64,000 bases of DNA from assembly GCA_033439765.1 (NCBI GenBank), contig JAULSN010000003.1, forward strand, positions 5,394,001-5,458,000, written 5' to 3'. Shown in pieces: positions 10,208 through 20,068 of the stretch. Below the pieces are notes generated by a model. That model worked only from the letters and a program-made list of their open reading frames with translations. It made no database searches and was not told where the DNA came from. The DNA is from Lasiosphaeria ovina (taxonomy: Eukaryota; Ascomycota; Sordariomycetes; Sordariales; Lasiosphaeriaceae). The position numbers and the translations under genes are program-made. The stretch's first letter is position 1. Every line of letters begins with the position of its first letter.

Positions 10208-11327
10208 ATGCAGGACTTCCAAGACGCCGAGATTCTGGCCGCACACCTGTCCAACATCTACGGCTTGCCCGAAAAGGACTGCCTGGACGCCCTGGACGAG
10301 CTCGAAGCCGAGCTCTCGGCCCTAAGAGAGCAGCTTGAGGCGGACAGAAGGTCGGAACGCCACACAACCAAATTCTCGACGAAGCCTACACCGAGGCAAA
10401 AGAGGCGGTCGCCAACATCAGGCGCCATACGAGTAACCAAGATTAGACGGGGCTCGTCCCGGCCCACCGGCTCGGGCTCGGGCTCGGGCTCGTCTCCCAC
10501 ACAAAACCCCCCCTCCTCAGCGGGGCTGGACGAGCACAAACCCAGGGACGATTTTGACGAGCTCAAATTGTACGACGACGCCCTGATCGCCGAGGCAAAC
10601 GCTGCTGCCACCGACGACGGCGTAGATGGCCTTCTCGGCGCGCAAGTGCAGCCCAGAAGGAGTGCGGCGGGCAAGACGCGCCCAGCAAGCCAATTCGAAC
10701 ATCTCACAAGCGAGGCCGCTGACTCCGAGAATGCTCACCTGCCGCCGAAACCTCTACAGCCTGGCGAGACGCCAGCGAGTACCAGCGCTTTCCGCCAGCG
10801 GATGGCAGAAAAGGGGCTGCAGCTCGTGACCCAGGCGGCAGCTTCCACGGAGACAGGAACCGCAAGGGCAGACACCAGCCACCACAACATCACCACCGCA
10901 GCCACGAGCCCAGACGGCAACGACGACGAGCCCCAGCCGCGCCGGCCGCCGCGCCGCGTGTTCTCGGCGCAGATGATGAGCTCGCGCGAGCCGCACCGGC
11001 TGTTCCTCTGGTACTGCGTAAGTTTTCTTTCTCTCCCTCCCTCTCTCCCCCCCCCCCCCCTTTCCTCCACACGATTCCAAAACAGAAACTCACCGAGACA
11101 AACAGCCCGAATGCCACGACGGGCCCTACAACGCCACCGTGACGCCGCAGTGCCTCAACCGCGCGTGCGTCGCGCGCTCGCCGTCCGAGATGGACCTGCG
11201 CCTGGCGCGGCTCGACCAGGCGCTGGCTGTTGCGCTGCGCGTCAAGGCGCTGCGTGAGGGTGCGGCGGCGAGGGTTGTTGGTGGTGCTGGTGTTGGGAGA
11301 AGGGCTGTTTCTGCTGGTGAATATTAA
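10208..11327 (+). CDS. unknown protein with acidic coiled coil and C-terminal Cys motif
   Basis: Exons 10208-11017 and 11106-11327, joined in phase 0 by an 88-nt intron (GTAAGT...CAG) that contains a poly-C run. The product is 343 residues. Residues 1-50 form an acidic Leu-rich helix (LDALDELEAELSALREQL); the middle is Ser/Thr/Pro/Gly-rich with a Gly-Ser repeat; splicing brings together HRLFLWYC and PECHDGPYNATVTPQC, giving C-x2-C-x12-C-x4-C, a likely zinc site. No family recognised. The reading frame is open in phase from the previous gene's stop at 10141 (22 codons without a stop before this ATG), so the true 5' end may lie upstream or the two may be one gene. The last ~20 residues are Gly/Ala/Val-rich. 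Confidence 0.6.
11045..11060. repeat. poly-C run inside an intron
   Basis: A C-rich run of about 14 C residues follows CTCTCT within the intron of the preceding gene, serving as an extreme pyrimidine tract. Confidence 0.8.
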
Positions 11328-11820
11328 TTAGTGTGTGTGTGTGAGGGGAGGGGGTGGGTGTTGTCTTACGTTTCTGGTGAATGTGGGGAGGGATTGTGGA
11401 ATTGTGGCTGGCTATGCTTGTGGTTATTGAGCTGGGGGACAGCTGAGGTCTCCTATGTGGCTAGCTGAGGATGGTGGGATTCTAGACCCGAGATGTTTCT
11501 TATCAGTCAGCCAGCCACAGCTGGGCTTTTGCAGACGAGTCAGACGAGATACATCATACGGCAATGTCAATACACGTATGACATTTTCAGCTGGCGGTTT
11601 ACAAGTTGATCAAGGTGGGAGACATCCTGTGGCTGGCTGATATTAGTCACTGCCACAAAGTTATCGTGTCAAGAGGCCAGTTTGCTACGTTGAGCGCGTA
11701 ACCATATTCAAGAGATGGTAGAATATCAAGTAATATTTACTTACTCAAGCCCTTATAGAACAAGACAAAAGCAGCCATCCATTCTGTGCAGCATGCAACA
11801 AACGTCTACAAAATCCCAAA
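11328..11820. other. convergent 3' region, no gene seen
   Basis: About 490 bp between the Cys-motif gene (+) and the frameshifted gene (-). It starts with a GT-rich stretch (TGTGTGTGTGTG near 11,331). No coding frame is supported. Confidence 0.5.
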
Positions 11821-12338
11821 CTAAGCCGTGTGTGCAACCACCTGTGCAATGGCCCCTACGATGGCATCAACATTGGCCCGCTGAGCGTACGCGTCCCAGG
11901 GCGTGGTGTTGTAGGCGGACGCCAAGTTGGCGCCGGTGACCTTGAGCACCTGGTTCTGCCCGCCGCCGGGGGTGTACTCGAGGATGATGAAGCCGTCGCC
12001 CGAGGCAGCATGCCGTAGCGCCGGCCGTTGTGCAGCGGCGTCATCTGCGAGATGTAGCCGGCGGCCTGTCCCACGTCGGCCGTCCACTGGGTCTGGCCCA
12101 TCGGGCCCTGCTTGCCCTCGAAGGCGAAGACGGGCCGCGGCCCGCCCGGCACCCTCTCCAGCACGCAGAGGTCGACCCGCGTGCCGAGCGGCGTGTAGTA
12201 CTCGGGCGCGATGATGAAGGCCGGCGAGGGGAACTGGATTCGGAGGGCTTCGTACCAGATGCCGTTGATGACGGACTCTCGGACTTGTCCGCCCATGTCT
12301 TGGTAGAGAGCGGCGATGACAGCTGCAGACGTCGTCAT
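11821..12338 (-). pseudogene. conserved fungal hypothetical with PD-(D/E)XK-like pattern, single frameshift
   Basis: The frame starts at ATG 12338 (MTTSAAVIAALYQDMGGQ) and reads well to GRRYGML near 12,015. Coding sense then continues in another frame (ASGDGFIILEYTPGGGQ ... VVAHTA, stop TAG 11823-11821). The two halves adjoin without room for an intron, so a one-base indel near 12,000-12,015 is implied: either a real inactivating mutation or an assembly error. The total would be ~171 residues. The pattern VDL, a 16-residue loop, then FEGKQ resembles the D...(E)xK core of PD-(D/E)XK nuclease folds; this is inference only. Both halves have strong C/G third positions, so the gene is young if dead. 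Confidence 0.6.
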
Positions 12339-12814
12339 CTTGGGTGTGTGAAGGTGTATGTGCTGACGTGTAGTATGGGAAGTTGCTTGGTGCTTGCGAG
12401 GCGAGGAAAGAAAGATGGAACATGGCCTGGAGATTGCGAGAAGAGAGTACGAGTCCTCAGAATTTGTAGGCGCATCATGGTTAAGCTTTTCGTCGAAGCG
12501 AGGAAGAGCAAAGACGGGCTAAAATTCATCATCTCGTTCAAGCCCAATGTAAATCTTCAGCTTGTGTCAAGCAGCACTACCGATGCAGGTGCCTGTATTT
12601 GTCGGATTCAGCTGAGCCATACTCCACTTCCTGATAGATGACATGCGTGCCAAGCATGACTACTCCAACACCAGTGGCTTTCTGCCCAGAGAGTTCATTG
12701 CACCCCTGTTCACAAACGAAATATAGAAGAAATATTGATATGGATTCTATCCCCAGTAAAAAGACATGTTAGGCAATTTGGAAACATGTGGCGACGGTTA
12801 ATTTCGATGCCCTA
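12339..12814. other. interval between two minus-strand genes
   Basis: About 475 bp, holding the promoter of the frameshifted gene and the 3' flank of the CorA-like gene. No feature recognised. Confidence 0.45.
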
Positions 12815-14504
12815 CTAGTGCCGTGACTCGAGGTGTGCTGTAACAAGTCTGACGACATACACCAGGCCGATCGTCAGGGCGAGAGTGGGCAAGGCGACGG
12901 CGGGATAGAAGCGGGCCTCGAGTTCAAAGGATGTCATGCCGAATATCGACTATAATTATATGGTTCACTGTCAGTTCGGAAACAAGTGCATCATAGGGGA
13001 CGAGGGAACAAACCGCCACAAAGCTCAGTGGAAGGAACACAAAGGCGAGAGCGTTGATCCGGGCCACTGCCTGCGTCTGGTGGACGGTCTCAAGATTGAA
13101 CCTCTATTGGTTGACCGGCGTTAGCGAGGGGAACAAGGCCTCGTCTGCAGATCTCGGTGGAACTCACCAAGCTCAAAAGATTATTCCAGCGACCAAGAAG
13201 AGCATTGAATTCTTCCCCATAACCCTCAATCCTAAATATCTGGTCACCCAGCTCAGAATTGAAACGCTTGAATGGCTGGCTGTGGGCATCGCGACTAGCT
13301 CCCACCAACTCTTGCATGCACTTGAAACCTCTCACATCCGAACGAACTTCCTGCACCAATTCCATAATTTTAGATGTGCTCTTATATAAATCTTTTGTCT
13401 GTATGACAATCGATCCTTTGTGTCCTTTGTTATCAAACATCTTCTGTGCACGGTATCGTTGTTAACCACTTTGGCTTACTCAGCCGCATCTCAACTCATG
13501 GGAAAGACTTTAAAAAGGACCAAATAATTAGAACCAGCACACTCGCCTTTTCTGCATCTTCCAGCTGTTGCTCACATGCTTCTAGAACGCCTATCCAATT
13601 CGTAAGAACTGCCCAAATATCGACGAAGATGTGGTAAGGGCATTGTTGTAGTTCCTTCCAATACTGAGAGTTGTGGAGGATGGCTACCAATCTTTTGGTA
13701 ACGGGGAAAGTTTCTTCGTTGGCATTTGTGTAGAAAACGGCGATAACTTCCCGTTCAGGGCATTCGGAAAAGGCATTGGCCCGACAAATCCATGTAAAAA
13801 CCTAGTGTTTGATGCTTGTTATTTAACGGAAACCAAAGCCGATTAATTCGGTATAAAGCGGAATCAACACACGTATGGAAGAATTGGCTCATAGCCCTGT
13901 TCATCATCATTTCCAAGTCTGAAATAGTTGTCCGAAAAGACCATAGTCTCTGAGATTCAAACATTTTGTTAGCGAATAATAGCGCTTAGGATGTCTCGGA
14001 GTCTAGGTACTGAAGGAATATTAGAGATTACCTTGGGTATCGTCGGTGTCAATATACCTGGGGATTTTTGGGGTAGTTTTTTCCCATTGACGTTCGTATT
14101 TGCGTAGATTGAAAGTGGGCAAGGTTTCTTGCGTTGGACCAAAGGCCCAAGAATGCCAATCCTCGACGATGCTTCCAGCCACATGTCAGAACGTGTCCTT
14201 GATTTGATTCCAATAAAAACCGAATGGAGGAGTTGTGATGTATTCACATAACGAATGCCCCAGTCGAGTTGGCAAGCTCCTGCTTCACAAAGCCCGGCAG
14301 GCCCTGGATGTCGGCTTCATTGAAGAACCTTGTGACGGTTCGTGGGAGACTAGCGATGCCGGCACCAGACGGAAATGGGGAGCCGGGAGCATCCATGGCA
14401 GGCGGATCGTCTTTGGCGTTTGTTAGGATGGTGATTTGGATCTGCTGGGGGCCGTCAACCTTGACCCCTTCGAGGCCATGGGTATTATTGGCTTCGTCCC
14501 CCAT
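12815..14504 (-). CDS. CorA-like membrane protein (fungal Mg2+ transporter-like), first exon ambiguous
   Basis: Exons that fit in phase: 13949-13873, 13801-13541, 13443-13168, 13103-13014 and 12949-12815, preceded by exon 1 from ATG 14504 (CCACCATGG) to 14032. The end carries the CorA-like hallmark: FVFLPLSFVA|SIFGMTSFE, a first membrane helix and a GMT variant of the CorA GMN signature, then FYPAVALPTLALTIGLVYVV as second helix and a short tail. The middle exons are soluble and helical (VAILHNSQYWKELQQCPYHIF, KSTSKIMELVQEVRSDV). Exon 1 has a problem: after GAFVM at ~14,247 the coding-like frame shifts and meets a TGA near 14,185. Either it is disrupted, or a 76-nt intron 14247-14172 (GTGAAT, CTGAC, poor AAG acceptor) is removed, which is also phase-consistent. 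Substrate is unproven. Confidence 0.7.
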
Positions 14505-15173
14505 GGTGGATCGCGATAGAGCCGAGACTGAGAGAGACTGGACGATAGGAACCAGATAAACTCTATCGTTGACACAGAAGTGACAGAGATAACATGGAAG
14601 AAGCAGGCATGGCTGGGGTGATAAATGGCGGCGAGAGCCCGCTCCGCTGAGAGCCTTGTGCGGCTGTCCAGACGCTCTGCCTCCACCAAAAAGCGCCAAG
14701 GCATGCGAGGCCAACTACTTCGAAATAGTGTGGACGCTTATTATTGGTGAAAAGTCAGGCACACCATCCCAATCGATTAGGCTGTCCGTGATTGGTGATA
14801 GAGCCGAAATTCCCAGTGAAAAGCCACAGGTAAGTATATATATGTATGCACAATACAGCAAGGTGACTGTTGAAGATGACGGCAGTATTTCATACACCAT
14901 GCTGGAATCGGTAATACATTCCATTGTACGCGCTCTAATCCGCGATGCTTTCACTTGTAAGCGCCATGCTAATTACCCAAAGTGTTACGAGAAAACACGA
15001 GGAAAACAAAGACAAAACGGTAATTTACAGTTCGACCCTCAATTACGCAGGCTGAGGCCAATTACGCACCACCTGGTATCAGTATCGTATCAGTATCAGT
15101 ATTTACAACAAACACCGCCTGGCAACTTCCAACCCACACCATCCTCTCCAACTACCCACGGGTCAGCACCCAA
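14505..15173. other. interval between CorA-like gene and VPS41
   Basis: Promoter region of the CorA-like gene and 3' flank of VPS41. It contains a short GTATCA/GTATCAGTATC repeat near 15,075-15,100. No gene is supported. Confidence 0.45.
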
Positions 15174-18100
15174 TCACGCAGGAGGCTCCTTGACCTTGCA
15201 GACCGGACAGCCGCCCGTGATGCGGTCCCTGAGCAGCCTGGCGTGCGTGACCTTTGCGCCGATGCGGTGGGAGCGGTACTCTGCGACGCCGTCGAGGAGG
15301 ACGCGGTCGACGGGCTGGCCGGGGTGGAGCGCCTCGAGCAGGTGGGCGAGGTGGAAGATGTGGCCGCAGGCGAAGCCGACCAGCGTCTCCGTCTCCCACG
15401 CGGCGAACGACTCGAAGCACTGCGCGCAGTGGCCCGGCGACCACTTCTTGGCCGCGCCGGGGGGTTTGGTAGCAGCGGCACTGCTGCCTTCCGCGGGGGC
15501 CGGCACCTCATCCCCGGCAGCGGGTTTGCCGTCCGCCTGGTGCGGATCTAGTGTTGGTGCGTCCTTGGGCTGGACGTCAACGTGGTCGGCGGCGTGAATC
15601 TCGACCTCGAACTTGACGCCCCTGCGCTGGCCGTTGCGCAGGAGGTTCTGGGCGGCGGCGACCTCGCTGCGCAGCACGCGCGCCACGCCCGAGCTGATGC
15701 TGAACTGGATTTCGTGCTCCTTCATGATGTGCTTCAGGCCCTCGCGCAGGCCCTCGATGGCCAAGCCCTGGGGGATCCGCCGCACTAGGGTGATTGGGTT
15801 GATGGCCGTGCCGACCTCCTCGAGGAGGCCGCGGATGAAGCGCGGCTTGTCCATGCTGTAGTTAAGCAGATCCTCCCAGAGATCTGGGTCGTCCTGCTCC
15901 TTGGCAAAGGCAATGGCGCGGCTGACATCGCCGAGCCGGTCGATGATGAGATACAGCGCCCGCTTCATCTCGCCGGTCTTGGAGTACAAATAGACAAGTT
16001 CCGGGATGTAGTTTTTGTGTTCGCATTCTTGGACAGCCTATTTCGCATGTTAGTATGGCTCTGGATGCCCCATAGCGATCTACAGGGAGGAAAGCTCACC
16101 TTCTCGAACGTGTATGCGGTCGACGTCTTTAAAAAGTCCATCAGCAGCGACTGGTCGAAAAGGGCAAAGAGCTGGACTGTGAGGTCGGCAAAATTGTCGA
16201 CCAGCGATTTGCTGTCCGAGACGAGACGGTCGTGGGACTCGCCGTGGTGTTGGTGGATGCCCTGGCCGCGCCACAAACCCCGAATGTAAAAAAAGGTATA
16301 CGTAGTCAAGTTCTTCTCCTGCAGCTGGCTAACAACGACGTCGGGCTTGACCAGTCCGTGCTGGGCCTCATCGACAAGCAGCGTGATGGCTTCCGAGGTT
16401 GCCTCTTCGAGCTCGGCGCGGGTCATTCTGTTGACGCGATCTTGTGGTACGCGCAAGCCAATGAAACTCGGAATGTCATCCGTAATTGCCTCTGCGAGGT
16501 GGCCATCTTTGACCAACCGCATCGCCGAGTCGGCATCTTGGAGTTTGATATAACACCTCAGAGCTTCCCTGGTTCGGCCGTTGGCCTCGTGCAGCTTGGC
16601 AAGACTCTCCATAACGATGCGCCAATCGCGGCCGACCTCGCCGTCCTCGATACTGTCCTCCTGGACATCGCGGTATTTGAGCTGTCGCTCGAGAGCAGCC
16701 GTCACCGATGTGACGCCAAATAGATATGTTGGCCACCTCTCTAGCAAGTCGCGAAACCTGGGCTTATTGAACTCGAGGTAGTGCCCGAGCACAACCTCGT
16801 ATATGGTCCCGGGGATCGGAGGCCGGGTGGGTTCGGTCGGAATGTAATCCACAATCTCGTCGAACTTCTTCGCGCCAGCAAACGTCCACACCCACTTCTC
16901 CCATCGGTCTGGTGAGCCGAGAACCTTGCCGCAGACCTGGCCTGCACGCGCCCAGTCGCCAGCTTCGATGAGTTCCTGCACCCACATCTCTCCGATTCGG
17001 CGTTTTTCCTTCTCCGCCGACGAGTAGAAGGACCGCATGCCGTCCATGATCGACGAAGTGTCGTCGAAGAAGTCGTCTGAGGCCTGCGTCCGGTCTGGAG
17101 TTACGGGGGACACGTCAGAATGCTTCTCGACGCTTGACATGACCTCAGGGTGCTCGTCAACCAACTCCCAGGCCTGCTGATAATGCTGGCGCTCCAAAAG
17201 CCACGCTAGATGGTCTCCTAGGTCCCGTTTCGTTGCCAGAATGCAGTCGTAGGGGCTGTGGAGGAAGATCTTGATTCCGGGCTTGGCGAGATTCGGGTGG
17301 ACAGAGCCGCGCCCGTTGCGTAGTGAGGACGCCACATTGCTCGACGTAGGGGTAATCTTGGACCCGGAACCCCCATCATTGCTACCGTTGCTCTTGACGC
17401 TGGCTCCCGAGTTAAATAGCGACCTGGGGTTGAAGGCAACGTTGAGCATCTCGCTACCAAGCCCCGCTAGAGTCTCCAGAGCTCCGCGAGTCGATGCCAC
17501 CGCGGCCACTGTCTGCGCTGGCAAAACGCCGAGGTGGTAGTCGTTCGAGGATAGCCGCTCGAAGCGACTCACGCTGAGCCCGTCCTTGTCGACCTCAGCT
17601 TGTGATGTGAGGTCAATCAGCCGCAACTCCGGTGGCGGGTTGTTTTGCTTGCGGCGTATGCCCCCCGACGGCTCGCTCCCGGTAGATGCTGTGGATAATG
17701 TGTGTTTGTGACCGCGAGAGCTGCTCCCTCCGTTCTCCGCCTCCTCCACCTCCTTATCAGGCAAACAGAAAGCAAGTACTAATAATAGGTTCTGGGTATA
17801 TAACGAGATGCCGGAAATAATGCAATCCATGCGAAGTCTGCGACAGGTCAGCAACATGTCCTGCCTGTTCAGGGCCTGTTCAGGGCCTACCACTCACATC
17901 TTTACGATCTCGGCCCGTCCAGCGGACCTTTCCCCAGCGTTTTTGCCAACCCCAATGCTGCCTGGATGGATGTGGATGATCCAGATGGTGCCACCCCAAC
18001 CTACGAGCAAGCGCTCAATCTTTTTAGTGCTCTTCAACTGCTGTTGTTTGAGCCTTTCCGCTGCGGGTGACAATGGCGCTGCTTGGCGATCTTTGTCAGT

Positions 18101-19562
18101 CTCGTCGGGCTCGATGGCCTGCTCATCAATCCATTCGACTCTGCCTTTCCATACACTGGCCATGGTCTCCCATTCGTCCGTCTGCGGCCTGTCGATATGG
18201 CCAATGCGCTTCCAGGCATCTTCTGCATCGGCACTCTCGAGGTGCAGTTTTGTGCGCATTATCTTGATGCCGTGCTCGTTCAGCCACGCTACATACTTGC
18301 CCGACAGTGACCACTTGATAGTATTGATGGTGCCCTCGCCTGAATGCAAGACAGTATCCTTGCCGCTAGTGGCTCCGACCATGTTGCCCAACCACCCAGC
18401 GGCCTGCGCGGTAGCGCCTGTGGTAGTTGCAGTGCTTCGGCCGGCAGGCGCACCGACAGTCAGAATGAGCTGCCCAGACAGGCCGCCGGAGAGATATGCC
18501 CTGTCGTGTTTGTACTCGGGGGAGAGCGCAACTGCCTGGACTGGGCGAGCAAAGTTTCTCAGCTGCACATCCTTGACATCAACCAGTGACTGCACGCAGA
18601 CATTCCCGTCCATTGATGACGTTGCGATGTATATATTGTTGGCCGGGGTGTTTGGAACAGCGGGGCGCTCTTTCGGCTTCCTTGCAGCGGCAGGCGAGGT
18701 TGGAGCTTGGCTCGTTCCTGTACCCGGTCGGAGGGTGTTGGTCCCAGACTGGGTGATGCCTCGCGCGGCTGCCTCCGACTTGACAGTTGGGAGGGGGGCA
18801 GGAAAGGGAGATATCGATAAAGATGTCACGGATGCAGAATGGGCGTGGTAGACGTGGAGCGACTGGAAGACGGGCAATTGGATGATATGCTATGGCACCA
18901 GTTAGCAAACGGGGCATCTTGCGCGTGTCGAGGGCCACTGACGATATTGCCGTTGTGCGTTCCAATGATCTGCCAAGCCATGTTAGCGAGTGAGCCGGTG
19001 ATACAGAGGCGATGCGCCAGACCATCTTGTCTCCCGAAACCAGAAAGGAGCTCGTGGCGTCGCCATTCCGGTAGACGGGTCCCAAATGCTGTGTCAGCCT
19101 GGCGTATTTGAGCTTCGGTTCGTCATCCTCGTCTTCGTCGTCATCTTCGTCTTCGTCTTCCTCATCCTCTTCGTCGTCGCCGTCGTCGTCGTGGTCGTCG
19201 TGGTCGTCGTGGTCGTCGTGGTCGTCGTGGTCGTCGTCGTTGGCGCCGTCGTTTCCTCCATCCTTTCCGCCTTCGTCTTTATCGGCTGCTTTGGGTGTTG
19301 CTTGTTCTGCCTCGTCGCCGGTATTTGTGCCAGTGCTACCGCCAGCGCCATCGCTTGTGAGGGCCGAGGTACTGTCGTCGGCATGCCGTGTCACGTCGGC
19401 GGGATGGTTGGCGGGATGGTCGGCGGGATGGTCGGCGGGATGGTCGGCGGGATGGTCGGCGGCAAGCTGGTCCGTCGCTGTTGGACCGGCGTCGTCGGGC
19501 ATTGGGCTGGGGACTGCATGCTGGGTCTCTCTGTCGCCGGCGTCCGGCGAGGCTTCGGTCAT
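15174..19562 (-). CDS. VPS41: vacuolar protein sorting protein 41 (HOPS subunit Vps41)
   Basis: Five exons: 19562-19023, 18969-18943, 18889-17898, 17837-16100, 16037-15174 (1386 residues); all joins keep phase, including a 9-codon exon (IIGTHNGNI). Residues 1-150 are a disordered, very acidic extension with HPAD and DDH repeats. A WD-type beta-propeller follows (MVIGTHNGNIHIIQLPVFQSL...). Clathrin-heavy-chain-type helical repeats occupy ~1000-1250 (VYLYSKTGEMKRALYLIIDRL, FAKEQDDPDLWEDLLNYSMDK). A C-terminal RING-like zinc domain, CAQCFESF ... FACGHIFHLAHLL ... CPVCK, ends the protein. Vps41 is the HOPS subunit that tethers AP-3 vesicles and late endosomes to the vacuole through Ypt7. It is divergent from APC1. 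Confidence 0.95.
19126..19250. repeat. trinucleotide-rich tract encoding Asp/Glu/His run in VPS41
   Basis: GTC/GTCGTG/TTC-type repeats on the plus strand encode an uninterrupted acidic tract (DDHDDHDD, then D/E) of about 40 residues. Confidence 0.85.
19399..19463. repeat. 12-bp coding tandem repeat in VPS41
   Basis: About five near-perfect copies of GGCGGGATGGTC encode DHPADHPADHPA on the minus strand, in the N-terminal tail of Vps41. Copy number could vary between strains. Confidence 0.85.
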
Positions 19563-20068
19563 GTTGATTCTAGAGAAGCCAGCAGCGTCATGGCGTTTGT
19601 GCGATGCGCGGAAGGGGCTTCAGATCGGTCGGCGTGCGCTGTCGAAGCTCCAGGTAGCAGTTGCACGAGCGAGACCGAAAGCTACGTCAGAGCTATGGCG
19701 CCAAATGAAAGGACGGGCCGAGGAGGCCCTGCTGCCCTGTATGATGTGTCAAGCTTCGGCCAATAAACAGCTGTCCCTCCCAGATTTGTGGGGCACTGCA
19801 GCCTTGCCGGGCTGGTTGTCGGTCGCGTCGAGCAATTGAACGCGCCTACCACATTTTCAACAGCAGAGGCGAGGGGTCAAAAGTTGCCAAACCTTCCATC
19901 CCGCCAGGTAACAAACGCCAGTTCAAGTTGTCTGCAAAACCCAATCTTTGCAGCCGACATGTCTCGCTCTGCTCTCTCATTATCGAAACTCTCAACTCTA
20001 ATTTCGGCGTAACTTGCCAAATCCACTACTCTGGAACCTGACCGCCGCCCACCGACCCCGCCGGCACC
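19563..20068. promoter_or_regulatory. bidirectional promoter of VPS41 and APC1
   Basis: A 506-bp interval between two divergent starts. No TATA box stands out. Confidence 0.55.

Noticed and set aside
13861..13873. Three in-frame stops in the CorA-like gene near 13,800-13,870
   Set aside because: They fall inside a phase-consistent 71-nt intron (GTGTGT...CACTAG), so they are not evidence of decay.
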